The notes: generated by a model from the letters alone, not told the origin. A stretch of DNA of 64,000 bases from Acidobacteriaceae bacterium (GCA_003134435.1 PLBE01000215.1:96162-160161), one strand, 5' to 3'. Shown: positions 1-11,167, counted from the stretch's first letter. A program made the numbers and translations.

Positions 1-952
1 CGACGCCCGCAAAAGTCAGCAGAAACGCCCACTTCGACAGATTCCCCAGCGACGTGACTTGCCCTTTACTGAACCAGTGAAATCCCACCAGCACCGACAT
101 CACAAGAAAACCGAGGATGAATTTTGGGAACTTCTTCCACAGGAACGCCGCTTTGTTGGTAACCCTTTCGGCTTGGCCCCGCCCCGCCCAGTAGATGGCG
201 TATGCCAGAACCACAAATCCGATCATCGCATTCCGCGCCGTCTTCGCCAGCACGGCAACTTTACCCGCCGCGTCCGAATACAAGGCCCCGGCCGCGGTTG
301 CTTCCGCCGTATTGTCCACCCCCAGTCCAGCCCACAGGCCATAGGAAACATCATTCATGTGCAGACTGTGCGCAATCGCTGGAAATGTGAATAGCGACAG
401 AGCTCCCAGCGCCAGAATCGCGGCGATCGCGAAAGAGGAGTCCTCATCATCCGCATCAATCGCCCCCTTGGCCGCAATGATCGCCGAAACCCCGCACACC
501 GCCGATCCTATCGCCAGCAGCGATGTCAGCTTCGGCTTCAGCTTGAACAGTCTCCCGAGCAGCGTCATCAAGGCCAGCGAGAGTGTGATCTCGACCACCA
601 CCAGCACCAGACTGATGCCGCCCAACTTCAGAACATCGGCAAGCACGAAGCGTGCCCCCAGAAGCACGATCCCCAGCTTCAACCAGAATTCATAGGTGGC
701 AATGCCAGACTGAAATACTTTTGGGATCGTCAAGGTGTTCGACAGAACCAGTCCGATGAGAATGGCCCACAGAACATACTCGATGTTGGGAAACGTCCAG
801 TGCTGCGCCTTGGCATAGGCGTTCACGGAACGCTCCAGAATCTTGGCGGCATATCCGATCCCCGCCAGCAGCAGAACACCCGGCACCATGCCCAGCGCAT
901 CCAGCAGGCGATTGTCGGAACCAACACGCGGCAAGGATGTTGAAGATGCCAT
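1..952 (-). CDS. YeiH/UPF0324-type putative sulfate exporter family membrane protein (3' end outside window)
   Basis: Read by translating the minus strand; the gene runs off the left edge, so there is no stop in the window. The start ATG is at 950-952. The visible 317 residues form many hydrophobic segments with the order expected of the YeiH family: an early VLLLAGIGYAAK helix, GIVLLGARF, the glycine-rich AIGSAVCGVSAIIAA segment, and GVDNTAEATAAG. The family consists of inner-membrane proteins often annotated as putative sulfate exporters; the substrate is not firmly established. A 43-residue membrane protein gene lies 64 bp upstream on the same strand and is probably co-transcribed. Family assignment is confident, substrate is not. 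Confidence 0.85.
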   Translation of the reverse strand, partial: MASSTSLPRVGSDNRLLDALGMVPGVLLLAGIGYAAKILERSVNAYAKAQHWTFPNIEYVLWAILIGLVLSNTLTIPKVFQSGIATYEFWLKLGIVLLGARFVLADVLKLGGISLVLVVVEITLSLALMTLLGRLFKLKPKLTSLLAIGSAVCGVSAIIAAKGAIDADDEDSSFAIAAILALGALSLFTFPAIAHSLHMNDVSYGLWAGLGVDNTAEATAAGALYSDAAGKVAVLAKTARNAMIGFVVLAYAIYWAGRGQAERVTNKAAFLWKKFPKFILGFLVMSVLVGFHWFSKGQVTSLGNLSKWAFLLTFAGV

Positions 953-1016
953 ACCTTTCTCCGTCCGGACTAGATTGAGTTCCTCTTTAACCTGAACTTG
1001 CTGCGACTTGATCTTG

Positions 1017-1148
1017 CTACCAGGGCACATTCTTGAGAACGTCGAATCTCACCGCCAAAGCCAGCAAAAGCGCGACGATCACCGCCCACCAATCAAGCGA
1101 GAGCGAATTGCTGTTACCGGAGGGAGAGGACTTTTCCGTGGTTGACAT
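1017..1148 (-). CDS. Small 43-residue single-span membrane protein upstream of the YeiH-type gene
   Basis: A short reading frame found by hand: ATG at 1146-1148, TAG at 1017-1019. The product starts MSTTEKSSPSGNSNS, continues into a hydrophobic stretch (LDWWAVIVALLLALAV, residues 18-33), and ends RFDVLKNVPW. This looks like a Ser/Asn-rich cytoplasmic tail and one transmembrane helix. It reads in the same direction as the YeiH-type transporter and ends 64 bp before its start, so it may be an accessory subunit or a small regulator. I know no function for it. Codon use and a sensible membrane profile support it being real. Confidence 0.6.
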   Translation of the reverse strand: MSTTEKSSPSGNSNSLSLDWWAVIVALLLALAVRFDVLKNVPW

Positions 1149-1593
1149 TGCACGTTCTCCTTCGAGCCGGCGCGTGACCTTCAGTCCCATGCCGGCACAT
1201 CATTGCCGCGCTGGTTTGTCCCGCAGTCAAGCGAGCCTCGCGGCATAAGAATTAAACCAAACAAAAAGCCTAACGTCTACTACTAGAATAGACATTCTAT
1301 ACATTTGATGGACAGCAATCTGACGGCTAAGTCCCCGCGCCACATAAGGCTATTCAGGTGAATGTATAGTCAACTACTTACACTTCGGCATGTCCCAACC
1401 GCGGTTGCGATGCTGCATACAATTGCATATGGGAGGATGAATTGATCCGGGCGGAGGGCCCGCCGTTTAAGAGCAAGACTGGATGCCGCGTCACCACCGT
1501 CGCCTTGACCACGCCGCTGCCATCATGTCAGCGGAACCCACCGTCGCGACGCCGACTTAACCTCGATTCCGGCTTCGCCGCCGAATCCACAAT
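1149..1593. other. Intergenic region upstream of the small membrane gene
   Basis: 445 bp between the small membrane gene and the 3' end of the aldo/keto reductase gene. It holds two inverted repeats (separate entry) that probably belong to the control region of the minus-strand YeiH operon. The rest shows no convincing gene on either strand. Confidence 0.5.
1284..1369. promoter_or_regulatory. Inverted repeats, probable operator region of the YeiH operon
   Basis: TAGAAT at 1284-1289 and ATTCTA at 1294-1299 form a perfect 6-bp dyad with a 4-bp spacer. CTATACATT at 1297-1305 is repeated as its reverse complement AATGTATAG at 1361-1369. The AT-rich repeats stand out from GC-rich surroundings and lie 136-221 bp upstream of the small-gene start. 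They look like sites for a dimeric regulator; which one cannot be told. Confidence 0.4.
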
Positions 1594-2715
<1,122 letters not shown>

Positions 2716-2787
2716 TCACCATGAGATGCGCGCAGTGGACCTTTGAGTGCATGGGCAGGCTACTTTGCCCTCAACCCAAGTGCCAAA

Positions 2788-4236
2788 TCAAAAATTCTCG
2801 AGCACCAGCTTCAGGAAATTCCAGAAACTCGCCACGGACGAAATCTGCACTCGCTCGTTCGGACTGTGCGGATCCACGATTGTCGGACCGAAAGACACCA
2901 TCTCCATGCCGGGATACTTCTCGCCAATAACGCCGCACTCCAAGCCCGCGTGCATGGCAATCAGCCGGGCTGGTTCCCCGAAGAGTTTCTTGTGCACCTC
3001 CTGGAGCTTGCGCACGATTTCACTGTTGGGCTCCGGCTTCCAGCCCGGATACTTGCCGGCGTGCTCTACTTCAAAGCCGGCCAGGCGACATACGGTCGCA
3101 ACCATGCGGGCCGCAGCCATCATGCTGCTCTCGATCGGGCTCCGCTGGCTGGTGACAATTTCCACCACGTCGCCCTTGGTGGTCACCGTCGCCAGGTTGG
3201 TAGACGTTTGCACCAAACCGGGGACATCGGGGCTCATCGCGATAACCCCATGATGCAAGCTTGCGAGCAGCGCCACCGCTTGTTTCGCGTCCGTCGCGTC
3301 CAGCACCTTTCCCGGACGTTCGACTCTCTCAACCGTGATCCGCAATCCGGAATCGAATCCCCCTAAGTCAGCTTGGTATCCCGTTTCGGCTGTGGCGATA
3401 AGCGATTTCAGTTCACTCTCGCGCGAGGGATTGACTACCACCAGGGCCGCAGCCTCGCGGGGAATCGCATTCTGCGCGCTGCCACCATTGATCTCCGCGA
3501 TTTCGATGGGCAGACGATCCAGCAAGACCTGAAGCACCCCACCCATGATCCGCAGCGCATTGCCGCGGCCTTGGTGGATATCGACCCCGGAGTGGCCACC
3601 TTTCAGCCCAGACACCTTGACCCGCCATGCCGATCCCGCGACAGCAGCACCAAGGCTTACCTTTCGTCGAGCCGTCGTCTTGATGCCACCCGAGCAGCCA
3701 ATACACAGAGTTCCCGTGTCTTCGTTATCAAGGTTGAGGAAATACTTCGACTTCAGCACGCCACCGGGGAACTCCGAAGCGCCCGTAAGCCCGGTCTCTT
3801 CGTCAATGGTGAAGGCAAATTCCAGTGGACCGTGGGCAATGTCCGTGCTCTCCATCACGGCCAGTGACGCGGCTACGCCCACTCCATTATCGGCGCCCAG
3901 AGTCGTTCCATCCGCCTTCAGCCAATCCCCATCTCTCACAACTTTAATCGGATCGGTATCGAAATCATGTACCGTTCCCTCGTTCTTTTCACACACCATG
4001 TCGAGGTGGCCCTGCAGGAGCACCATGGGCGCTCCCTCCCGTCCCGGCCGCGCCCGCTTCCTGACCACGAGATTGCCGGCTTCGTCCTGCTCGCATTCCA
4101 GGCCCAGCTTTGTGGCCAGCGTTCGGATGTAGTCTCGCGCCGCAGCCTCCTTGGTAGAGGCCCGAGGAATGGCCGCCAATTTATCAAAGTGCTTCCATAC
4201 TGCTTCGGGTTCCAGGTTCGCGAGGGCAGGGATCAT
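2788..4236 (-). CDS. pepD: Aminoacyl-histidine dipeptidase (M20 family, PepD)
   Basis: 482 residues from an ATG with CGGAG upstream. It hydrolyses Xaa-His and other dipeptides in the cytoplasm. M20 metallopeptidase motifs are plain: LQGHLDMV (first metal His and catalytic Asp), TTLGADNGVGVAA (bridging Asp), TIDEETGLTGA (catalytic Glu and metal Glu), NLDNED, and IAMHAGLECG near the C-terminus (last metal His and the PepD-type Gly/Cys). The lid domain begins at about residue 180 with KVSGLKGGHSGVDIH. Length and motif order are standard for PepD. Confidence 0.95.
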   Translation of the reverse strand: MIPALANLEPEAVWKHFDKLAAIPRASTKEAAARDYIRTLATKLGLECEQDEAGNLVVRKRARPGREGAPMVLLQGHLDMVCEKNEGTVHDFDTDPIKVVRDGDWLKADGTTLGADNGVGVAASLAVMESTDIAHGPLEFAFTIDEETGLTGASEFPGGVLKSKYFLNLDNEDTGTLCIGCSGGIKTTARRKVSLGAAVAGSAWRVKVSGLKGGHSGVDIHQGRGNALRIMGGVLQVLLDRLPIEIAEINGGSAQNAIPREAAALVVVNPSRESELKSLIATAETGYQADLGGFDSGLRITVERVERPGKVLDATDAKQAVALLASLHHGVIAMSPDVPGLVQTSTNLATVTTKGDVVEIVTSQRSPIESSMMAAARMVATVCRLAGFEVEHAGKYPGWKPEPNSEIVRKLQEVHKKLFGEPARLIAMHAGLECGVIGEKYPGMEMVSFGPTIVDPHSPNERVQISSVASFWNFLKLVLENF

Positions 4237-4533
4237 GACACGCTCCGTAGGATTAAAATCTCCCTGCTATCGTACAGCGCCGACGCTCTCAGCGCCGACC
4301 TCTTGACGAAGAAGCTTGCCTTCACCTTTGTTTCCGCACACGATCGATTCGCGCAAACGGGTGGGTTCGTTACCTGAGTGGAGCCGGGAAGCGTCGGCTG
4401 AATCGGAACCGCAGACCTGTCCACCGGGCCCGCTACCTGAGGAGCCATTTCTTGTAGTAGCTTCCCCCGCCTGCCGCCCGCTCCGGTGTCTGCCCTGTTC
4501 CGATAACTTTCGCTGAAGGCCGTTGCTGCCGCT

Positions 4534-7077
4534 CTAGTGGGATCGTGTCACGGTACCACTCAGATCAATCTGCGCCGCGGAGTGCGCGACGTAGACGCTG
4601 AATTCACCGGCATCCGCAACCCAGCCATGTTTCTCGCTGTCGTAATAGGAAAATGCTCTCCGGTCAAGAGTCAACGAAACCCGCCGCGTCTCGCCCGCGC
4701 TCAGCGGAACCTTGATGAATCCTTTCAACTCTTTCACCGGCCGGGGAACGGCGGCGTGCGATTCGCCAACATAAACCTCGGCAACATCCGATCCGCCGCG
4801 ATCTCCGGTATTGGTTACATCGAAGCTGACCGTAACGAACTCGTCGCCAGTAACACGCTCCGGAGATATGGCAAGATTCTTGTAGGCGAAAGTGGTGTAG
4901 GAAAGTCCGAAGCCGAACGGGAACAACGGCTTGACTTCGGACTTGTCGAAATGCCGGTAGCCTAGGAACACACCTTCCGAATAGACGACCTTGTTGTCCG
5001 CCTTGTTGTCCGTGCTTCTCGGATAGTAACTGTCATGCGTGGCGTTGTCTTCCCAGCGCTTCTCAAAGCTGATGGGCAATTTGCCGGACGGGCTGTATTC
5101 ACCAAACAGAAGTTGCGCCAACGCGGTCCCGCCCTCTTGTCCCGCATACCATGCCTCGAAGAGCGCGGGCACACGATCGATCCAGCGGGCCGTATCAACG
5201 GCTCCGCCTGCGGTAACCACGACAATGACGTTCCTGTTCGCCGCCGCGAGTTGTTGAATGAGTTCGTCTTGCGCGGGAAGCAGTTCGAACGAGCGATCGC
5301 CGCCTTCGCTCTCGCTGTCGGGGTCGAAACCCACCGCTACGACGACCGCGTCGGAGTTGGCCGCAAGTTTCTTCGCGTCAGAGTCCACCGCCTCCTCCGG
5401 ACGGATGATGCCAATCTTCGGCCCGCTATAGCTGCCGTGCACAAAATACTCGAATCGAATCTTATGCGGCCCGGCGGCCAGAGGAATGTGAACCTGACTG
5501 ACGCGAGCGTTGATTCTCTGCCAGTCATCGATGATCAGTTTGTCGTCAAGAAAAAGGCGGGAACCACCTTCCTCGCCGCCACCCTGCGTGAACACGAGAT
5601 AGTCGCCGGGATGGCTGGGCGTGAAGTAACCCGTCCAGCGAGCGGAAACGTCATTCCAGTTCACGCCATCGCCCAGCCCATGTTCGAAGTTGACGTGCTC
5701 GTCGGTGCGGTGTACGGCCGGTTGTCCGCTGAAAGAGGGATTGTTGAACAACTCGGCGCTCAAGCCGGGCTGCTTGCCGCCGGCATCGATCGTGAAACTC
5801 GTGGTCTCGGCCATCTCGCCGACCGAAGGTATTCCGCGGGCGTAGTAAGCCTTTGCGCCGCTTCCCGTCGCGAGATATGCGGAGATACCTTCCAGGTAGC
5901 TGACCGCGCTGAAGGGACGCACACCGGCGCTGCCTCCGCCCACGGGTTGCGCCGGATAGGCATCCGGCCCGATGACGGCGATCGACTTGATCCTGTTTTT
6001 GTCCAGCGGCAGAAGATGGTCCTGGTTCTTCAGCAGCACCATACCCGAGCGCGCCGCCTCGAGTGCGACCTTGCCGCCCGGCGCGTTCAGCAACGGAATG
6101 GATAAGTCGGTCTGCTCGCGATCGAGCCAGCCGAAACGAATTGCGGTTCGAAGAATCCGGCGTACCTTGTCGTCGATGGTCGCCTCGCTCACCTGGCCGG
6201 ATTTCACCGCGGGTATGAGTTGGGCGCGATTCATGAACTTGCCCGACGGCATTTCGAGATCGAGCCCGCCATTGGCTGCGGCAACGCCGTCGTACGTTGC
6301 ATCCCAATCGGACATGATGATGCCTTCGAAGCCCCACTGCTTTTTCGCGACATCGTTATTCAGATAGCCGTTCTGGGTGGCATGCCGGCCGTTGATCAGA
6401 TTGTAGGAATCCATGATCGCGCCCACGTGCGCTTCTTTGACCGCCGCTTCAAAGGTGGGCAGATAAATCTCGTGCATGGTGCGTTCGTCGATGATCGAAT
6501 CGGCGTCGTGTCGAAGGAATTCCTGGTTGTTGCCCATGAAGTGCTTGATGGTGGCGCTGACTCCCTGACTTTGTATTCCGTTGATGTAGGCGACGGCGGT
6601 GCGGGATGCAAGAAACGGATCCTCGCCAAAGTATTCGAAGTTTCTGCCGCACATCGGGGCGCGATAAATGTTGACTCCCGGCCCGAGCATGAAGTGGACG
6701 CCGCGGGCGCGCGCATCCTGTCCGATCACGGTCCCGATGCGCTGGGCCAGCTCCGTGTCCCAGGTGGCGGCCAGCCCGATGCCGCCGAAGGTCGTGGCAG
6801 GTCCATAGTTGCGCACGCCGATCGGGCCGTCGGACATTTTCAGCGGAGGCAGGCCAATGTGCTTGATCCCGCGAATGTAGAAGTCATCGAGCCCGCCGAT
6901 AAGGTCGATCTTCTCTTCCAGCGACAGTTGTTTGAGGATGGCCTCGGCGCGGTTGTCGATGGCAGGCGTAGTCGCGGATGGCGCCTGCGGCCAGGCGGCC
7001 GGGACGAAGTTCACGAGCACGATTGCCGAAGCCATTACTACAGTTATAAGTACCGTTGCAGGGTTCTTCCGGGCCAT
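4534..7077 (-). CDS. Secreted GH3 beta-glucosidase with PA14 insertion
   Basis: 847 residues starting MARKNP at 7075-7077, chosen because GGAGGT precedes it and it gives a signal peptide (residues 1-31); a longer frame reaches 7230. The GH3 N-domain spans about 35-340, with KHF at 178-180 and the nucleophile Asp257 in MSDWDA. The second GH3 domain is split by a PA14-like beta domain (about 440-580, LSAELFNNPSF to LIIDDW), as in beta-glucosidases that act on oligosaccharides. A fibronectin-III-like domain ends the protein. It is divergent from the TonB receptor, with two LacI-type palindromes between the genes, so it likely acts periplasmically on imported glucan oligomers. Confidence 0.93.
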   Translation of the reverse strand: MARKNPATVLITVVMASAIVLVNFVPAAWPQAPSATTPAIDNRAEAILKQLSLEEKIDLIGGLDDFYIRGIKHIGLPPLKMSDGPIGVRNYGPATTFGGIGLAATWDTELAQRIGTVIGQDARARGVHFMLGPGVNIYRAPMCGRNFEYFGEDPFLASRTAVAYINGIQSQGVSATIKHFMGNNQEFLRHDADSIIDERTMHEIYLPTFEAAVKEAHVGAIMDSYNLINGRHATQNGYLNNDVAKKQWGFEGIIMSDWDATYDGVAAANGGLDLEMPSGKFMNRAQLIPAVKSGQVSEATIDDKVRRILRTAIRFGWLDREQTDLSIPLLNAPGGKVALEAARSGMVLLKNQDHLLPLDKNRIKSIAVIGPDAYPAQPVGGGSAGVRPFSAVSYLEGISAYLATGSGAKAYYARGIPSVGEMAETTSFTIDAGGKQPGLSAELFNNPSFSGQPAVHRTDEHVNFEHGLGDGVNWNDVSARWTGYFTPSHPGDYLVFTQGGGEEGGSRLFLDDKLIIDDWQRINARVSQVHIPLAAGPHKIRFEYFVHGSYSGPKIGIIRPEEAVDSDAKKLAANSDAVVVAVGFDPDSESEGGDRSFELLPAQDELIQQLAAANRNVIVVVTAGGAVDTARWIDRVPALFEAWYAGQEGGTALAQLLFGEYSPSGKLPISFEKRWEDNATHDSYYPRSTDNKADNKVVYSEGVFLGYRHFDKSEVKPLFPFGFGLSYTTFAYKNLAISPERVTGDEFVTVSFDVTNTGDRGGSDVAEVYVGESHAAVPRPVKELKGFIKVPLSAGETRRVSLTLDRRAFSYYDSEKHGWVADAGEFSVYVAHSAAQIDLSGTVTRSH

Positions 7078-7141
7078 GAAACGACCTCCACGTAGTCGGT
7101 GCCGATGGTGCGGGACGAGGATACCATTTCCACAGATTTCA

Positions 7142-7155
7142 CTAAAGCGCTTCAG
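7142..7155. promoter_or_regulatory. LacI-type operator-like palindrome
   Basis: CTAAAGCGCTTCAG, symmetric at 12 of 14 positions around a central CG, lies 65 bp before the GH3 start, inside its leader. Its form matches the AAAGCGCTTT type of LacI-family site. Confidence 0.5.
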
Positions 7156-7277
7156 CGAAGTACCACACCAACGTTCTCGGGATGTCGCCAGCCGCGTCAT
7201 CCGGGCCACCGGCGGAATATAGATCTTCATACGTGACTTCCAAATTCTGTATCCGGCTCAATCGATTTAGCCCTTTA

Positions 7278-7291
7278 CAAAACCGGTTTTG
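7278..7291. promoter_or_regulatory. LacI-type operator, perfect 14-bp palindrome
   Basis: CAAAACCGGTTTTG is a perfect palindrome with the central CG step typical of LacI-family operators. It sits just upstream of the putative -35 of the TonB receptor. A one-centre-base variant lies next to the LacI-family gene at 17381-17394. Confidence 0.65.
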
Positions 7292-7434
7292 CATTTTTTT
7301 CTTGACTTCAAACTCCTAGTAGTTTTCTATTACGGGGCAAAGGTCCAAGATTCAGCAATAGTCTTCTCCCGTCCTCATCGGCGATGACGACGATGAGACA
7401 AGACGACCGGTGCGACAATTCAGGAGGCGCTGCG

Positions 7435-10400
7435 ATGCGCGTTTCACAACGTTTGTGGGTAGGGTTCGTGGTTGGGTGTTTGTGCCTGTTGATGCTCGGG
7501 ACTGCCATGGCCCAGTCGGATCGGGGAACCATCGCCGGCACCGTGCAGGATAGCTCCGGCGCTGCGGTGGCGGGCGCGGCGATTACCATCAAAGGCGCGG
7601 ATACCGGCAGTGTTTACCAGGCCGTTTCCAGCGGCAACGGTTCCTACCGCGTGAACGATGTCGCCATCGGTCGCTACGACCTGACCATCGAAGCCAAGGG
7701 CTTCAAGACGTCCCTGCAAAAGGGCGTCTTGATCGAGATCAACTCCGTCGCCGCCCTCAACATCACCCTCCAACCCGGCGATGTGAAGGAAGAGGTCACG
7801 GTTCTGGCCGATGCTCCAACCATCCAGACGGAAAGTTCCGAAATCGGCACGGTAGTCGGCGACAAGCAAATCCATGAACTTCCTCTGATGTTGAACACGA
7901 CGGGTCAAAGCGGTGGAGTTCGCTCTCCCGAGACCTTCATCTTCCTCACTCCGGGAGCCACCGGCCAAGGCACGGTGGGCGACCACTCCTCAGCGGGTAT
8001 CTACGAAACAAAAATCTCGGGTGGACAAAACTTCGGCTCGGAAATCCTTCTCGACGGCGCCAGCACGCAGCGTTCGGATTCGGGCACCGCTTTTGATCAG
8101 ACCGCACCCTCGGTTGAGGCCCTGACCGAATTCAAAGTGACCACAGCTACCCCATCGGCTGAGTTTGGCCATACCTCCGGGGGCGTCGAAAGTTTCACCA
8201 CCAAGTCCGGAACCAATAAGTACCACGGCAGCCTTTTCGAGCTATTCCATAACGAGGCCATGAATGCCCGGCCGTGGGCGTGCTGCGGACCCATCATCAA
8301 AGTGCCGCGCGACCGGCAGAATGATTTTGGTGGCGCGCTGGGCGGCCCCGTTCGGATTCCACATGTTTACGACGGCCACGACAAGACTTTCTTCTTTTTC
8401 GCCTGGGAGCAGTACCGCAACCGGGTGAGCTTGCAGAACGATATTCTAACGCTGCCAACCAGCGCCGAGCGCGGTGGCGATTTCTCGGCTCTGCTGGGCC
8501 CCGGCCTGGTCGACCCTAATACCAGTTTGCCCGTGATTAACCCGTGCAATGGCCAGCAGGTCCTCCAAGGGCAGATATTCGATCCTTCGACCACTCAGGT
8601 GGTCGGTGGCCAAACCTGTAGATTGCCCTTCGCAGGCAACATAATTACGAACCTCAGCCCGGTGGCGCAGAAGATCCTCGGCTACTTGCCTCCAACCAAT
8701 CTCCCCGGAAATCCGGCCAATGGAGTGAACGGTCTGCAGCAGAACTATCAGAATCCGGCGGGCACTACTCCCAAGGTGATCACCCAAACCAGTTTCCGCA
8801 TCGACGAAGATCTCACGAACAAGAGCAAAATGTTCTTTTCGTATTCCAGCCGCGAGCAGAACATTCTGAATGGTAGCAACTTCGACCTTCCCGCTCCCCT
8901 CACGCCGGGTAATTACACCAACCGCTATTTCACCCATTATCTTCGTTACGGCTGGGACTATCTCGCTACCCCGACCATACTCAACCACCTGACGGTTGGA
9001 TTTAATCGCATCTACACCGCCGGCGTTGCACCGAGCGTGAATGGTTCGGATTGGGAGAAAGTGCTAGGAATCCCCGGCGCCAGCGGGCCCACCTTCCCTC
9101 AGCTCCAATTTAATGGCGCCCAATACGGAATCAGCTACAGCGGTTATAGCGATAACAACTACGGCACCCAGATCCCCAACGCACTCGTCGTCGCCGATAG
9201 CGTTTCATGGTCACGTGGCCGTCACTCCTTCAAATTTGGCTTTGATTGGCGCTCCTATCAATATTCGCTCGAGAACACCGGGCAGGAATCGCCGACCTAT
9301 GTGTTTAACAGCCGCGAAACCGCCTTCGCTCCCGTCAGCCAGAATCCCAATGCCGGCAATACGGGCGACTCAATGGCCAGTTTCCTGCTAGGTTTGCCCG
9401 ACCAGGAATCTCTCACCGTCACCTCGCATTTCTCTCGCTGGATCCAAAACTACTACGCCGCTTTTGTCCAGGATGACTTCAAGGCCCGCCGGAACCTCAC
9501 TCTGAACCTCGGACTGCGCTGGGATATCAATACGCCGAGGCACGAAGCCCTGGGAGCGCAGTCGGTGCTCTCGCTGACGGCCAACAACCCCCTTTCGCCG
9601 GGACAACCCGGCGCCCTGATCTACGGCAAGAGTGCGACCGGCGCCGATACTTACTACAAGAGCTTTGGTCCACGGATCGGGTTTGCCTATTCACCAGACC
9701 AAACACCGGGCACCGTCGTCCGCGGAGCCTATAGCATCTACTATGCTCCGCTTACCTACTCCGATTTCGGAGGCAGTCTCAGCAGCGGAACCACGGCGAG
9801 CCCGAATTTCCAGAACTCCGATCAGTTCACGCCGGTGTCTTCGCTCGATGCCGGGTTCCCCGCATATACGCCGCCCAGCAACACTCAAGATCCGACGCTC
9901 CTGACCTTCACCCAGAGCAGTCCCAACTACGTGGCGCCGGACTATGGGCGGCCCGCCATGGTCCAGAACTGGGATCTGCAGGTCCAACACCAGATCGCCC
10001 CAGACTTGATCATGAGCATCGCTTACGTGGGTCAACATGCGACACGGCTGCTCTCCAATTTGGCTCAGGTCAACCTGCCCAATCCCCAGTACAACTCCCT
10101 CGGCGCCAACTTGAACCTGCTGGTCACCGACCCCGCCGCCGCCCCCATTCTAGCCAGCCTGGGAAAAACCGTTCCTTCCTGGTTTGTTCCCGGCTGGGGT
10201 AATAACGCCACCATCGGACAGTTACTCCGGCCATTCCCGCAATACTGGAACATCACCACCAGTTGCTGCCTGGAGAATAAGGGCCAATCCACCTACAACG
10301 CATTGCAGGCCACTCTCGAGCGCCGCTTCCGCAACGGCTTGAACCTGCTGGCGTCGTACACCTTCTCCAAGACCCTCACCGACGCCGATACGTCTTTCCC

Positions 10401-11142
10401 GACGGAAACGGGTTTCAATTCCAACGTCTTCGGCGCCCAGAATCCTTATAACCTCAAGGGTGAAAAAGCCGTCAGCTATCAGGACATACCGCACACCTTC
10501 GTGATCAGCTATCTCTACGAGCTTCCGATGGGGCCCGGCAAGAAATATCTGAACCACGGCGCGGCCAGCAAAGTGGCTGGCGGCTGGCAAATCAGCGGCA
10601 TCCAGCGTTATCAGGCTGGATCGCCTGCGGTCATCAATGAGTATGCAACCTCAAACCCCTATAGCACCGGGAATTACCGCTTCAGCCTGATTCCAGGGCA
10701 ATCTGTTTTTGGACCGAATCCTACGCAATGGACACCCGCCCTGAATAGCACTTGGAACAGCGGCTGCCATACCGTGAATGGCATCTTCCAACCCAACCAG
10801 GCGGGTCCTTCTCCCGTGAACTGCAATGCCTTCGAGGATCCCAGCGCCGCCTCCCTTAGTGCCGGCGGCGGTTACGTCTTCGGAAACATTCCCACCGCCG
10901 TCTCCTGGTGGCGAAGCCCCGGTTACAAAAACGAGGATATGTCGTTGATCAAACGAACCGCGGTTCATGAGGGCCAGTCGATCCTGCTGAAGTTTGACGT
11001 CCAGAATGTCTTTAACCGGCATATCTTCGGGGGTATCGACGGCAACCCGTACGACTCCTACTTCGGTGTACCAGGAGGCGGCGGCCATACCGTGCTTAAT
11101 AGCCCGCGGACCATTCAGGCCACGATCCGTTACGAGTTCTAA
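7435..11142 (+). CDS. TonB-dependent receptor with carboxypeptidase-like N-terminal domain
   Basis: 1235 residues from ATG 7435, chosen because AGGAGG precedes it and it gives signal peptide MRVSQRLWVGFVVGC to AMA. Residues about 27-110 form a carboxypeptidase regulatory-like beta domain (GTIAGTVQDSSGAAVAGA). A plug domain follows with VTVLADAP and DGASTQRSDSG, then a long barrel ending TIQATIRYEF with a terminal Phe. This is the typical acidobacterial outer-membrane receptor for oligosaccharides. GH3, GH16 and a LacI regulator nearby suggest a beta-glucan substrate; that is inference. A strong terminator follows at once. Confidence 0.92.
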   Translation: MRVSQRLWVGFVVGCLCLLMLGTAMAQSDRGTIAGTVQDSSGAAVAGAAITIKGADTGSVYQAVSSGNGSYRVNDVAIGRYDLTIEAKGFKTSLQKGVLIEINSVAALNITLQPGDVKEEVTVLADAPTIQTESSEIGTVVGDKQIHELPLMLNTTGQSGGVRSPETFIFLTPGATGQGTVGDHSSAGIYETKISGGQNFGSEILLDGASTQRSDSGTAFDQTAPSVEALTEFKVTTATPSAEFGHTSGGVESFTTKSGTNKYHGSLFELFHNEAMNARPWACCGPIIKVPRDRQNDFGGALGGPVRIPHVYDGHDKTFFFFAWEQYRNRVSLQNDILTLPTSAERGGDFSALLGPGLVDPNTSLPVINPCNGQQVLQGQIFDPSTTQVVGGQTCRLPFAGNIITNLSPVAQKILGYLPPTNLPGNPANGVNGLQQNYQNPAGTTPKVITQTSFRIDEDLTNKSKMFFSYSSREQNILNGSNFDLPAPLTPGNYTNRYFTHYLRYGWDYLATPTILNHLTVGFNRIYTAGVAPSVNGSDWEKVLGIPGASGPTFPQLQFNGAQYGISYSGYSDNNYGTQIPNALVVADSVSWSRGRHSFKFGFDWRSYQYSLENTGQESPTYVFNSRETAFAPVSQNPNAGNTGDSMASFLLGLPDQESLTVTSHFSRWIQNYYAAFVQDDFKARRNLTLNLGLRWDINTPRHEALGAQSVLSLTANNPLSPGQPGALIYGKSATGADTYYKSFGPRIGFAYSPDQTPGTVVRGAYSIYYAPLTYSDFGGSLSSGTTASPNFQNSDQFTPVSSLDAGFPAYTPPSNTQDPTLLTFTQSSPNYVAPDYGRPAMVQNWDLQVQHQIAPDLIMSIAYVGQHATRLLSNLAQVNLPNPQYNSLGANLNLLVTDPAAAPILASLGKTVPSWFVPGWGNNATIGQLLRPFPQYWNITTSCCLENKGQSTYNALQATLERRFRNGLNLLASYTFSKTLTDADTSFPTETGFNSNVFGAQNPYNLKGEKAVSYQDIPHTFVISYLYELPMGPGKKYLNHGAASKVAGGWQISGIQRYQAGSPAVINEYATSNPYSTGNYRFSLIPGQSVFGPNPTQWTPALNSTWNSGCHTVNGIFQPNQAGPSPVNCNAFEDPSAASLSAGGGYVFGNIPTAVSWWRSPGYKNEDMSLIKRTAVHEGQSILLKFDVQNVFNRHIFGGIDGNPYDSYFGVPGGGGHTVLNSPRTIQATIRYEF

Positions 11143-11167
11143 GGCTGGCTTGCCCGCTGTAGACCTG

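Larger units (their letters stand above)
7078..7434. promoter_or_regulatory. Divergent control region of GH3 and TonB receptor genes
   Basis: 357 bp separating the two divergent starts. It contains two LacI-type palindromes and a plausible plus-strand promoter: TTGACT at 7302-7307, and 17 bp later TTCTAT at 7325-7330. No other gene is supported here. Confidence 0.5.

Noticed and set aside
5035..6105. 356-residue frame opposite the GH3 gene
   Set aside because: Arg/Val-rich shadow; GH3 motifs on the other strand are decisive.
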